64,000 bases of DNA from an uncultured Aquimarina sp. GTDB taxonomy: Bacteria > Bacteroidota > Bacteroidia > Flavobacteriales > Flavobacteriaceae. Below the pieces are notes generated by a model. That model was not told the origin of the DNA, did no database searches, and saw nothing but the letters and a program-made list of their open reading frames with translations. Location: assembly GCA_947496555.1 (NCBI GenBank), contig CANMDH010000004.1:62001-126000 (forward strand). The letters are read 5' to 3'. Position numbers and translations under genes: made by a program. Below are positions 44,996 through 52,989 of this stretch, piece by piece (position 1 is the first letter of the stretch; every line of letters begins with the position of its first letter).

Positions 44996-46222
44996 TTATG
45001 GCTCTACCCAGGCGTCATTGTATGCATTGTATATCATTTGACGTAGGCTTGTTGTATTTTGTAAAGTGACTCCTTGCGAATTCATTACTATTACACAATC
45101 AACTCTGTTTGAAGGGAACATTACAATTTGTGTTTGTACTCCTTGAGAAATGGTGGCATCACTATTTGTTCCTATAGAGCCTGCTTTTCCATAATAATTT
45201 CCGTGAATTTCATCAGCGGCATCTTCGGTATCCATTCCTAATCGATGTAGTTTCATCAAGTCTCTTTGGTCTTTGGTTACCAATATTTCCGTATGTTCAA
45301 AGAAGGCATTTACTTTGGCCATTTCTAACGCAGTCATAAAATATCCACCGCCGCCGGATTTGTTATTCCAACTACCATAGTACTGTCCATTAGCATTTGT
45401 ATTGGCATCATTTACATTATAATATAAGGTAGAGGTTTCCCGATCTTCTGGAAAACAACCTACCAGAGGTAAAGAAAGTTTATCAAAAATATTTTCTTGC
45501 ATATATAGTAAATACATAAACTGGGTATTGGCATCATTTTCGATATCTATTGCGTTATTGCTAATAGCGCTCCATAGTGACGGAATTAAAACTCTATACA
45601 AAGCAAAGTTTACATTCAAATAGTTACGGGTTTTTGAATTCACTACTCCGGTTTCTATACAGTCCTTAAGCCCTTCGTAGCCCAAAGTAGTATCAAAATT
45701 ATTATTTGTGCTTTGCAATCCTGATTCGTGTTTTAATAGATCCTTAAAACTTAGGTTGTTAACACCAGGTCCTTTGGTCCAGGAATCGGGTAGCCAATCT
45801 GCGATGTTATCTTCAATGGTAAGATCATTGGCTTGTAATAATTGCATGACGGCTATAGCGGTATAAAATTTGGTCACGCTGGCTACATTGATTTCTTTAT
45901 TCAATGTAAAATCCATAGCTCCGTCGGCAGTTGTTCTGGCTTGTCCATAAGCGTTAGACCTGGCTAGATTGCCGTCGGTGCTTATGGTATATGCCCAACC
46001 AACCGGCGTGTCACCTCCCGTTTCAACATAGTCGATTAGGTTTTGTTCAAAAAGATCCAGATCAAATACGGGTATATTGGTTTGTAGATCATTAATACCA
46101 TCATCGGTTTCGCAGCTGGTGAAAGATAGCAATGAAAGTGATGATAATACAATGTTTATCATGATTTGTTTTACTAACCTACTCTTCTTCGGTAAAGTAA
46201 AGATGTTATTTTTTGTTGTCAT
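44996..46222 (-). CDS. Lipoprotein serine hydrolase (beta-lactamase fold)
   Basis: A 408-residue lipoprotein. A long leader (about 1-36) ends in a lipobox-like SFTSC. The serine hydrolase domain has SxxK as ASVTKFYTA near residue 115, a YxN-type YLNVNF and a KAGSIG strand in place of the usual HxG/KTG motif. It may be a D-Ala-D-Ala peptidase-like or esterase enzyme. It has an ECF-type promoter (46251-46296) nearly identical to that of the next gene, so it is probably under control of the adjacent sigma factor. Confidence 0.82.
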   Translation of the reverse strand: MTTKNNIFTLPKKSRLVKQIMINIVLSSLSLLSFTSCETDDGINDLQTNIPVFDLDLFEQNLIDYVETGGDTPVGWAYTISTDGNLARSNAYGQARTTADGAMDFTLNKEINVASVTKFYTAIAVMQLLQANDLTIEDNIADWLPDSWTKGPGVNNLSFKDLLKHESGLQSTNNNFDTTLGYEGLKDCIETGVVNSKTRNYLNVNFALYRVLIPSLWSAISNNAIDIENDANTQFMYLLYMQENIFDKLSLPLVGCFPEDRETSTLYYNVNDANTNANGQYYGSWNNKSGGGGYFMTALEMAKVNAFFEHTEILVTKDQRDLMKLHRLGMDTEDAADEIHGNYYGKAGSIGTNSDATISQGVQTQIVMFPSNRVDCVIVMNSQGVTLQNTTSLRQMIYNAYNDAWVEP

Positions 46223-46250
46223 GAGTTTTTTATTTTGTATGTTTAGTTTT

Positions 46251-46296
46251 ATATCAACAGCATTGTTTTTTTGTTACCCTTTTTTGAAACTTTTTT
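46251..46296 (-). promoter_or_regulatory. Putative ECF sigma promoter A (serine hydrolase lipoprotein gene)
   Basis: On minus: AAAAAAGTTTCA, then GGGTAAC (-35-like, 46273-46279), 13 nt, then TGTTGATAT (-10-like, 46251-46259), 28 bp before the ATG. The same elements with the same 13-nt spacer occur at 47464-47512. The AAC-containing -35 fits extracytoplasmic-function sigma factors rather than the TAnnTTTG housekeeping type. Confidence 0.65.
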
Positions 46297-46298
46297 CA

Positions 46299-46334
46299 AA
46301 AAAAATTCCGGAAGAAACAAACTTCTCCCGGAAA
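46299..46334 (-). terminator. Terminator of the 345-residue lipoprotein gene
   Basis: On minus, TTCCGGGAGAAG pairs with CTTCCGGAA across a short loop, followed by a run of eight T. It lies between the 3' end of the gene ending at 46397 and promoter A. Confidence 0.82.
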
Positions 46335-46390
46335 ATATGCTGGAATGTACCGTAACCCCCGTTAACCTATAAAGTATATTCCAGTATGCT
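46335..46390 (-). terminator. Additional stem-loop directly after the stop of the 345-residue lipoprotein gene
   Basis: TATGCTGGAATGTAC at 46336-46350 pairs with GTATATTCCAGTATG at 46374-46388 (about 12 of 14 inner positions). A small TAAC/GTTA helix lies inside the loop. There is no T tract, so it may protect the 3' end or help the terminator next to it. Confidence 0.5.
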
Positions 46391-46396
46391 TATCTG

Positions 46397-47434
46397 TTAT
46401 GGCAATGCATTAATGAGCGCTACTAATTCTGCTTCAGTTCCTGTGCTGGTAGATCCTATTACCTCTAGGTGATCTTCCTCTATGGTAGCCGCCTGAATTG
46501 CATATATATACTCGCCATTTTGTATGGAAACAAATATGATATGGACTTCTAAGCCAATTGGGATTAATCCGTAATGTTCAGAGAAAAGTTCGGTTTGGGT
46601 ATTATAAATGTCTAATAAAGCTAGTGCAGTAGGTTCACCATCATAAGAAACATAAACATTAGAGTTGGTGTCATCAAACCCTTCAGGAACATCAACATAA
46701 AGGATGGTCTTAGGTCTTGAGTCATTATACCAACGATCAATATTAGTCCATCCAAAGTTGCTTATAAACCCTCCGTACACGGTTACTCCGGTTCCGTTAG
46801 GTCCTTCGCGTTGCATTGGTTCTAAGCCACCTTGTCCTTGCTCTTCCCAAACCACATCACATTCTAAATCGTCTTCAGTACAATCGTCATTCTGACCATT
46901 AAAAAGAACCATTTGATCATCAAATTCATCGGTGGGGGCTAATATTTGAAATGCATTAGCAAGTTCTAATTTTTCTTCTTGCTGCGTAGCGTTTATGTAA
47001 AATTCTCCTCCAGACACCAGGGTTTCTATATCTCCATTAGGTCGTCTACCATTCGTTGGCATTTTGGTCAATAGCATTTTGGCTTTATCATATATTTCAA
47101 TGAGTTCGATAGTAACATTTCCGGTAACAGGATCTCCATTTTGATCTAAGAAACTATTGGGAGGGAAGAAAAGAATTGTGCCTTCGTCACCCTGTACTTC
47201 TCCTCCCGCAATGGCATCCAAAGTGCGTGTTTGCTTTGCATCTTCACGATTCTGTATAATTTTTGCGGTAACTTCTAATCCATTGATTGAAGGAGGAATA
47301 CTCATCTCACTATCATCATTATTACAGCTTCCAAAAAAAATAATAGTAAATACTAAAAGTAAATAGCTTAATATCATTGTCTTGACATTCTTACTATTAT
47401 TCGATAATACGATTGTTGTATTTCTTGTTTTCAT
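46397..47434 (-). CDS. Acidic lipoprotein of unknown function
   Basis: A 345-residue lipoprotein with lipobox-like FFGSC near residue 37, after a long leader. A segment GTILFFPPNSFLDQNGDPVT followed by GNVTIELIE (about 83-112) resembles beta-sandwich regions found in many Bacteroidota surface lipoproteins; no enzymatic motif is seen. The rest is acidic, with an EDDLECDVVWEEQ stretch. It shares promoter, leader pattern and terminator type with the serine hydrolase gene downstream, and is divergent from the ECF sigma gene. Function unknown. Confidence 0.72.
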   Translation of the reverse strand: MKTRNTTIVLSNNSKNVKTMILSYLLLVFTIIFFGSCNNDDSEMSIPPSINGLEVTAKIIQNREDAKQTRTLDAIAGGEVQGDEGTILFFPPNSFLDQNGDPVTGNVTIELIEIYDKAKMLLTKMPTNGRRPNGDIETLVSGGEFYINATQQEEKLELANAFQILAPTDEFDDQMVLFNGQNDDCTEDDLECDVVWEEQGQGGLEPMQREGPNGTGVTVYGGFISNFGWTNIDRWYNDSRPKTILYVDVPEGFDDTNSNVYVSYDGEPTALALLDIYNTQTELFSEHYGLIPIGLEVHIIFVSIQNGEYIYAIQAATIEEDHLEVIGSTSTGTEAELVALINALP

Positions 47435-47463
47435 AATTTTAAAATTTTATGGTTTACGCCCTC

Positions 47464-47512
47464 ATATCAACATCATTAAGTTTTTGTTACCCTCTATCCT
47501 GAAACTTTTTTT
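47464..47512 (-). promoter_or_regulatory. Putative ECF sigma promoter B (345-residue lipoprotein gene)
   Basis: On minus: AAAAAAAGTTTCA, then GGGTAAC (47486-47492), a 13-nt spacer and TGTTGATAT (47464-47472), 29 bp before the ATG at 47434. The match to promoter A covers both boxes and the upstream AAAGTTTCA. It lies in the 104-bp gap with the divergent sigma gene. Confidence 0.68.
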
Positions 47513-47538
47513 AAATTAGATGCGCCAACCAAGTATTT

Positions 47539-48126
47539 ATGGGAAACAACAAACCACATCCTGATCAGAAGTATATTGAAGCACTTTTGAAGAATGATAC
47601 CATATTGCTCTCCGAGATTTATGAGAAATTTGCACCAAAAGTGGTGGGGTATATCAAAAAGAATAGCGGTGATGACTCCAGAGCTCAAGATATTATCCAG
47701 GAGACATTAATTACCATTTATAAGCAGGCCAAAGAAAAAGAACTAAAACTTACTTGCCCATTTGATGCGTACTTTTTCTTGTTGTGTAAGCGTAAATGGT
47801 TAAATGAATTAAAAAAATCTTCTCAAAAAGAGGTAACAATAAATGAAGAGGTTGTATCTATTAATGATGAGAGTGTTCGTTTTGCTGAAGAAACCGAGAT
47901 TTTTAATGCAAAACATGAATTGTTTACTGAAATGTTTGACCAACTCGGGAAGGCTTGTAAAGAATTGCTTAAAGTAACTTTTACCATAAAATCGATGGAG
48001 GAAGTAGCGCAAAAGCTCGGGCAGTCATATGCCTATGTTCGTAAAAAGAAGTCATTATGTATTGGTCAATTAACGCAATTGGTTCAGAACGCTCCTAAGT
48101 TTAATCGGCTAAAGAATTTGTTATGA
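47539..48126 (+). CDS. RNA polymerase ECF-type sigma factor
   Basis: A 195-residue sigma-70 family protein. Region 2 includes ALLKNDTILLSEIYEKFAPK and AQDIIQETLITIYKQAKEK (about 50-75); region 4 is at about 135-190 with a helix-turn-helix around SMEEVAQKLGQSYAYVRKKK. There is no region 1 or 3. It overlaps the next gene by ATGA. Two upstream divergent genes carry a shared non-housekeeping promoter, so this factor is the best candidate to read it; whether it regulates itself is not visible. Confidence 0.88.
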   Translation: MGNNKPHPDQKYIEALLKNDTILLSEIYEKFAPKVVGYIKKNSGDDSRAQDIIQETLITIYKQAKEKELKLTCPFDAYFFLLCKRKWLNELKKSSQKEVTINEEVVSINDESVRFAEETEIFNAKHELFTEMFDQLGKACKELLKVTFTIKSMEEVAQKLGQSYAYVRKKKSLCIGQLTQLVQNAPKFNRLKNLL

Positions 48127-48911
48127 CCCCAGAAGAAAAATACGAACTATTTGAAAAATTTTGCAGTAATGAGCTTTCTATCAACGAAAAGGCAAGGCTA
48201 AATAAGTTGATCGAGGATGACGATGTTGTAAGACAAGAGTTGAATGTGTATAAAGAGTTATATGCACATTTGGATACCAATTTCAACTCAAAAAAGGAAG
48301 AAGAGGCTCTAAAAACGAATCTCAAAAAGATTGGCGACAACTACTTCGCAAAGATGCCCAAGGGAAAGGTCATCAAAGAAAAAATAGAGAAAAAAATTCA
48401 TAAAGAAACTACCAAAAAATCAAAAGTAATCAAGCTTCCTGCCTGGTCATATGCGGTCGCGGCTAGTGTGGCAATAATCTTTGGTGTGTACTTCTTTAGT
48501 CAAAGCGGTCCCAAGTATAATGATTTTGCTTCTATTCCTGAGTTATCGATTACCGAGAGAGGAGATGCCAAAGAGATTGTTAAAAATGCTGAAAACGCAT
48601 TTAACTCAAAAAATTATGTGGTGGCAGAAAAATATCTTTCCGAATTGATATCAAGAGATGAAAATAATACTGAATATCAGTTTTATTATGGAATTTCATT
48701 AGTAGAACAGGATAAATATGTCGAAGCCTCTCAAGTTTTTAAAAGTTTACAGAATGGAAATTCGGTATATAAGCATAAAGCAGTTTGGTTTGAAGCGTTA
48801 AATCAACTAAAACAGAAAAAGTATGACCAATGTGCAGAACTACTAAAAATATTGCCTGCTGAAGCCGAAGATTATAATCAAGCTCAAAAACTCCTAAAAA
48901 AGATTCAATAG
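48123..48911 (+). CDS. Membrane-spanning TPR protein, probable partner of the sigma factor
   Basis: A 262-residue protein with an acidic helical N-terminal domain (about 1-60, containing FEKFCSNELSINEKARLNKL), a single helix (about 103-123, SYAVAASVAIIFGVYFF) and a periplasmic C-terminal half made of TPR-like helices. It is translationally coupled to the sigma gene. This is the layout of an anti-sigma-like membrane regulator, but no zinc-binding ASD motif is visible, so that role is inference. Confidence 0.78.
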   Translation: MTPEEKYELFEKFCSNELSINEKARLNKLIEDDDVVRQELNVYKELYAHLDTNFNSKKEEEALKTNLKKIGDNYFAKMPKGKVIKEKIEKKIHKETTKKSKVIKLPAWSYAVAASVAIIFGVYFFSQSGPKYNDFASIPELSITERGDAKEIVKNAENAFNSKNYVVAEKYLSELISRDENNTEYQFYYGISLVEQDKYVEASQVFKSLQNGNSVYKHKAVWFEALNQLKQKKYDQCAELLKILPAEAEDYNQAQKLLKKIQ

Positions 48912-49038
48912 AGCTTAAAAGCTGCTCCTAAAAATGTTAATTAACAGTGTTTTAGATGTAAAAAACACCAAAAAAGCGTAATTTATAAGGTCCAAATTCA
49001 CTGGTTTTTTCAAATAATCAAAGTAAACAAGTAGGGTG

Positions 49039-49326
49039 ATGGAAACTATAGATCAAATAAAGCATATCGAAAAAGAACAAATTAAGTTTTTACACTTTCC
49101 AAAACAAGAAGTGTTACCCAGCAAAAGAGATAAGCGAGATCGATATAGGAAATTAACCCGAGGTCTTCGGTTAGGAAATCTTGAACACGTAAAAGTGAAA
49201 ATAGTTTTTGCAGATGATGAAGGTGTAAAAGAAGTAGAAACCACCATTTGGGGTATTACCGACAAGTCGGTTATTCTTAAGCAATCTACAATAATCCCTT
49301 TAGCTAGAATTATTAGCATTTCATGA
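49039..49326 (+). CDS. Conserved small protein of unknown function
   Basis: A 95-residue protein with a basic central part (KRDKRDRYRKLTRGLRLGN, about 29-47) and a C-terminal beta-rich part with TTIWGITDKSVILKQ. No signal peptide or helix is seen, so it is cytoplasmic. I recognise no named domain. The ATG at 49039 is preferred over the adjacent GTG at 49036. tatD follows 55 bp later with its own promoter-like element. Confidence 0.72.
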   Translation: METIDQIKHIEKEQIKFLHFPKQEVLPSKRDKRDRYRKLTRGLRLGNLEHVKVKIVFADDEGVKEVETTIWGITDKSVILKQSTIIPLARIISIS

Positions 49327-49369
49327 TACAAACTTAAAATCTTCATGGTAATAGCGTGCAAAATTTAGT

Positions 49370-49377
49370 TACTTTTG
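49370..49377 (+). promoter_or_regulatory. -7 promoter element of tatD, suggesting a leaderless transcript
   Basis: TACTTTTG is an exact TAnnTTTG match and ends only 4 bp before the ATG at 49382. If it acts as a promoter, transcription would begin at or within a few bases of the start codon, so tatD would be made from a leaderless mRNA. I see no clear -33 element. Confidence 0.4.
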
Positions 49378-49381
49378 CCGC

Positions 49382-50170
49382 ATGATACTTACCGATACAC
49401 ATACACATATTTATAGCGAAGCATTTGATGAAGATCAAGATCAAATGATGCAACGCGCTATTCAAAATGGAGTGACGCGTTTTTTTGTGCCTGCAATTGA
49501 TTCAACGTATACAACAGCCATGTACGATATAGAATCCAGATATCCAGACCATGTTTTTTTGATGATGGGATTGCATCCAACGCATGTAAAAGAAAATTAT
49601 AAAGAAGAATTAGCTCATGTAGAAGAAGAATTAGAAAAACGACTGCAAAGTGTAAATGATGAAAAGTTCTATGCAATTGGAGAGATTGGGATTGATCTGT
49701 ATTGGGATAAGACAACTTTAAAAAAACAGCAAGAAGCATTTAGGTATCAGATCCAACTGGCAAAAAAACATAAGCTACCTATCGTAATACACTCTCGGGA
49801 ATCTTTTGAAGAGATTTTTGAAGTACTTGAGGATGAAAAAGGGGATGATCTTTTTGGGATTTTTCATTGTTTTACAGGAACCATAGAAGATGCACACCGT
49901 GCTATTGGATATAATATGAAATTGGGAATAGGGGGTGTAGTTACTTTCAAAAACGGTAAAATCGATAAATTTTTGGATCAGATTCCGTTGCATCATATTG
50001 TTTTAGAAACCGATGCACCTTATTTGGCACCAACACCGTATCGAGGTAAACGTAATGAAAGTTCATACATAATTAATGTTCTTAATAAATTGTCTGAAAT
50101 TTATAAAATGCCTGTTGAAGAAATAGCTTCGATTACTACGCATAACTCTAAAGAAATTTTTGGAGTATAA
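49382..50170 (+). CDS. tatD: TatD family metal-dependent DNase/hydrolase
   Basis: A 262-residue TIM-barrel hydrolase of the TatD family, with 3'-5' exonuclease activity on DNA or RNA in known members. Metal-binding motifs are visible: DTHTHIY at residues 5-11, GEIGIDLYWD near 100, HSRESFEE near 137, FHCFTGT near 160 and ETDAPYLAP near 210. The length is typical. It is upstream of ansA with a 36-bp gap. Confidence 0.95.
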   Translation: MILTDTHTHIYSEAFDEDQDQMMQRAIQNGVTRFFVPAIDSTYTTAMYDIESRYPDHVFLMMGLHPTHVKENYKEELAHVEEELEKRLQSVNDEKFYAIGEIGIDLYWDKTTLKKQQEAFRYQIQLAKKHKLPIVIHSRESFEEIFEVLEDEKGDDLFGIFHCFTGTIEDAHRAIGYNMKLGIGGVVTFKNGKIDKFLDQIPLHHIVLETDAPYLAPTPYRGKRNESSYIINVLNKLSEIYKMPVEEIASITTHNSKEIFGV

Positions 50171-50206
50171 GACAAAGTGTAATTTAAAATTTGTTCATTT
50201 GTTATT

Positions 50207-51241
50207 ATGAATACCGCGCCAAACATACTTCTAATTTATACCGGTGGTACTATAGGAATGATCAAAAACTTTGAGACGGGAGCATTGGCCGCTTTTAATT
50301 TTGACGAATTGTTGTTGAAGATTCCAGAACTTAAGCAATTAGATTGTTCTATAGATACCATTAGTTTTGAAGAGCCTATTGATTCTTCAGATATGGATGT
50401 AGATCGATGGAAGGATTTAGGTGATATTATTAATAGTAATTATGATACCTATGATGGTTTTGTAGTGTTACATGGTAGCGATACGATGTCATATACGGCA
50501 TCTGCTATAAGTTTTATGTTCGAAAATTTAACCAAGCCTATTATTTTTACAGGATCTCAGCTTCCTATAGGTGATCTACGAACTGATGCCAAAGAGAATT
50601 TGATCACTGCAGCTCAAATTGCCGCTTTACAAGAAAAAGGTAAGCCCGTTATTACAGAGGTAGGGCTTTATTTTGAATATAAGCTTCTACGAGCGAACAG
50701 AACGACCAAGATTAATGCCGAGCATTTTGAAGCTTTTCAATCTTTGAATTATCCAATGTTGGTAGAATCCGGTGTGCATCTCAAGGTAAACAAGACATTT
50801 TTAAGACCGGTAAACCGAAGAAAAAAAATGGTGTATCACACCCATTTTGATAATAATATTGTAATTGTAAAGATGTTTCCAGGAATAAATGAAAACATTA
50901 TTCAGCATATTTTTTCCTCCGAGGTGATTAAAGGCATCATTATTGAGACCTATGGAGCAGGAAACGCTACCAAAAAAAAATGGTTCATTGATATTATTTT
51001 AAAAACTATCAAGAGGGGAATTCCAGTAGTTAACGTTACACAATGTGCAGGAGGAAGTGTCGAAATGGGGAAGTATGATACCAGTATAGACTTAAAAAAA
51101 GCAGGTGTTATTTCGGGAAAAGATATTACCACTGAAGCTGCAGTTGCAAAGTTGATGTATTTGTTAGGAGAAAATTTACCACTTAAAGTGCTCAAAACCA
51201 TTTATGAAACCTCACTACGTGGGGAAATGTCAGAAAATTAA
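50207..51241 (+). CDS. ansA: L-asparaginase, type I
   Basis: A 344-residue cytoplasmic asparaginase that makes aspartate and ammonia from asparagine. The first threonine motif is IYTGGTIGMIKN near residue 11, the second is VLHGSDTMSYTASAISFM near residue 88. The C-terminal domain includes VTQCAGGSVEMGKY. There is no signal peptide, so it is the type I enzyme. The tRNA-Ser gene follows 66 bp downstream. Confidence 0.95.
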   Translation: MNTAPNILLIYTGGTIGMIKNFETGALAAFNFDELLLKIPELKQLDCSIDTISFEEPIDSSDMDVDRWKDLGDIINSNYDTYDGFVVLHGSDTMSYTASAISFMFENLTKPIIFTGSQLPIGDLRTDAKENLITAAQIAALQEKGKPVITEVGLYFEYKLLRANRTTKINAEHFEAFQSLNYPMLVESGVHLKVNKTFLRPVNRRKKMVYHTHFDNNIVIVKMFPGINENIIQHIFSSEVIKGIIIETYGAGNATKKKWFIDIILKTIKRGIPVVNVTQCAGGSVEMGKYDTSIDLKKAGVISGKDITTEAAVAKLMYLLGENLPLKVLKTIYETSLRGEMSEN

Positions 51242-51307
51242 CGCCTCAAATTTTAGTACTTAACATTTTTTTTGTTATTTGCTCCTCCCATTTTTCGGGG
51301 AAATAAT

Positions 51308-51395
51308 AGAGAGGTGGCCGAGTGGTCGAAGGCGCACGCCTGGAAAGTGTGTATACGTCAAAAGCGTATCGAGGGTTCGAATCCCTTCCTCTCTG
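51308..51395 (+). tRNA. tRNA-Ser (anticodon GGA)
   Basis: The 88-nt sequence folds as a cloverleaf. Acceptor AGAGAGG pairs with CCTCTCT; discriminator is G; the anticodon loop CTGGAAA carries GGA on a 5-bp stem (CACGC/GTGTG); the long variable arm has an ATACG/CGTAT stem as expected for a class II tRNA; the T arm has GGTTCGAATCC. CCA is not encoded. Any protein frame through this stretch is an artefact. Confidence 0.96.
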
Positions 51396-51543
51396 CGATA
51401 GGTGTATTTGTGTTAACGGCCAAGTTTAAGAAGGAAAAAGAAAGCAAGTTTTACTAAGTTTTCTTTTGACGCACAAAACTGAATATTATGAAAAAATGAT
51501 AAATACATTTTCAATACCAGAGTCTAAGTGATAAACCTTGTTG

Positions 51544-51559
51544 ATCTCTTCCTCTCTGC
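51544..51559 (+). repeat. Partial repeat of the tRNA-Ser 3' end (possible attachment-site or tRNA remnant)
   Basis: ATCTCTTCCTCTCTGC here matches ATCCCTTCCTCTCTGC at 51381-51396 inside the tRNA at 15 of 16 positions. The two copies are direct repeats 163 bp apart. Such 3'-end copies are left by elements that integrate into tRNA genes, or by decay of a duplicated tRNA. Nothing recognisable lies between them. Confidence 0.55.
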
Positions 51560-51573
51560 ATTATATTTAAATT

Positions 51574-51606
51574 TTTGAAAGATTATATAATATTTTTATA
51601 TCTTTA
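51574..51606 (+). promoter_or_regulatory. Putative promoter of the exbB-exbD operon
   Basis: TTTG at 51574-51577, a 21-nt spacer and TATCTTTA at 51599-51606 match the Bacteroidota -33/-7 pattern with one mismatch in the -7. The predicted start lies about 35 bp before the ATG at 51641. Confidence 0.5.
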
Positions 51607-51640
51607 ACCCTTTAACTAATTAAAATTAAGAATCAGCGCA

Positions 51641-52444
51641 ATGAAAAGATTATTTTCTATTCTGGCAATCGCAGCGGTAATGGCTTTTGGAAACTTACAA
51701 GCAGCTACTGCACCTGCCCAGTTATTAACGGCAAATGTGCAATTATTAATTGCTCCTATAACTACGACAACAATTCAGGAAGACGCAGCATCTGATGCTA
51801 CAGAAGAATTATCCTTCCATCAAAACCTTAAAAAGCGTTTTATCGAGGGAGGTCCTGAATTTATGGGAATCGTACTTCTATGTTTAATCCTAGGTTTAGC
51901 GATTGCAATCGAAAGAATTATCTTTTTAAATCTTTCTACGACGAACACAAAGAAATTACAACAAAATGTTGAAGATGCACTTAACAGTGGCGGAGTTGAG
52001 GCTGCTAAAGAGGTTTGTAGAAATACAAAAGGACCTGTAGCATCAATTTACTATCAAGGTCTTGATAGAGCAGACGAAAGTATCGATGCAGCAGAGAAAG
52101 CTGTTGTTGCTTACGGAGGTGTGCAAATGGGACAATTAGAGAAAAATGTATCTTGGGTTTCTTTATTTATCGCTCTAGCACCTATGCTTGGGTTCATGGG
52201 AACGGTAATTGGTATGATCCAGGCATTTGATAAAATTGAAGCAGCAGGAGATATGCAACCTTCACTTGTAGCAGGAGGTATTAAAGTAGCACTTCTTACA
52301 ACTGTATTTGGACTTATCGTTGCAATTATTCTTCAGATATTTTATAACTACATCGTAGCTAAAATAGATAGAATCGTTAATGATATGGAAGACGCTTCGA
52401 TCACATTGATCGATATGTTGGTAGCTTACAAAAACAAGAAATAA
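51641..52444 (+). CDS. exbB: ExbB/TolQ/MotA-family proton channel protein
   Basis: A 267-residue protein with an N-terminal signal-like segment (about 1-22) and three helices: FMGIVLLCLILGLAIAIERI near residue 73, and two near 165-225 that include ALAPMLGFMGTVIGMIQAF, the conserved GxxGTVxGM motif. With ExbD it forms a proton-driven motor that energises TonB-dependent outer-membrane transport or a gliding/Tol-type system. It leads an operon of four genes. Confidence 0.92.
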   Translation: MKRLFSILAIAAVMAFGNLQAATAPAQLLTANVQLLIAPITTTTIQEDAASDATEELSFHQNLKKRFIEGGPEFMGIVLLCLILGLAIAIERIIFLNLSTTNTKKLQQNVEDALNSGGVEAAKEVCRNTKGPVASIYYQGLDRADESIDAAEKAVVAYGGVQMGQLEKNVSWVSLFIALAPMLGFMGTVIGMIQAFDKIEAAGDMQPSLVAGGIKVALLTTVFGLIVAIILQIFYNYIVAKIDRIVNDMEDASITLIDMLVAYKNKK

Positions 52445-52513
52445 TAAGATTTTCTCAGTAAGTATCTTATTATTAATCAGCGTGCTGTAAGCACCTTATA
52501 AAAAAATAAACAC

Positions 52514-52987
52514 ATGAAAATTTCTAAAATATTATCATATGTTGTGCTAGGAGTAGGTATCTTAGGAGCTCTTCTTTGGTATGTTATGAGTAGTTCAATT
52601 AGTGATTTGATGGATCAAAATGGTGTTTCAGAAGCAAGAGAACTTCCTTTGGACGTTGCCGAATCTTCTGTAACTCCGTTATATAGCCTTACATTGATTA
52701 TCTTTATAGTTACTATTATAGCTACACTGATTACGGTGTTTTCAACATTGGCGAAGAACCCTTCAGGTCTTAAAAATACTTTAATAGGAATAGTTGCTTT
52801 CATAGTTGTGGTGGGACTTGGTTTTATCATGGCAGATGGAGTTGAAACTCCTTTAAAAGATGGAGAAGTACTTTCTGAAAGTGGATCTAAATGGGTAGGA
52901 ACCGGATTATATGCATTTTACGTTTTGGCTGCGGTAGCCGTAGGTTTAATGTTCTTTTCGGGTATTAGAAAATTAATAGGTAAATAA
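52514..52987 (+). CDS. Membrane protein of the ExbB-ExbD operon, function unknown
   Basis: A 157-residue protein with four likely helices (about 5-22, 52-75, 86-105, 128-150) and a short periplasmic loop after the first helix. It lies between exbB and the first exbD (2-bp gap to exbD), an arrangement repeated in many Flavobacteria. I recognise no domain. It probably belongs to the motor complex or its assembly. Confidence 0.76.
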   Translation: MKISKILSYVVLGVGILGALLWYVMSSSISDLMDQNGVSEARELPLDVAESSVTPLYSLTLIIFIVTIIATLITVFSTLAKNPSGLKNTLIGIVAFIVVVGLGFIMADGVETPLKDGEVLSESGSKWVGTGLYAFYVLAAVAVGLMFFSGIRKLIGK

Positions 52988-52989
52988 TT

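Noticed and set aside
51272-51457. 61-codon open frame across the tRNA-Ser gene
   Set aside because: It reads through the tRNA; the RGSNP-like peptide text is a known artefact of tRNA T arms.
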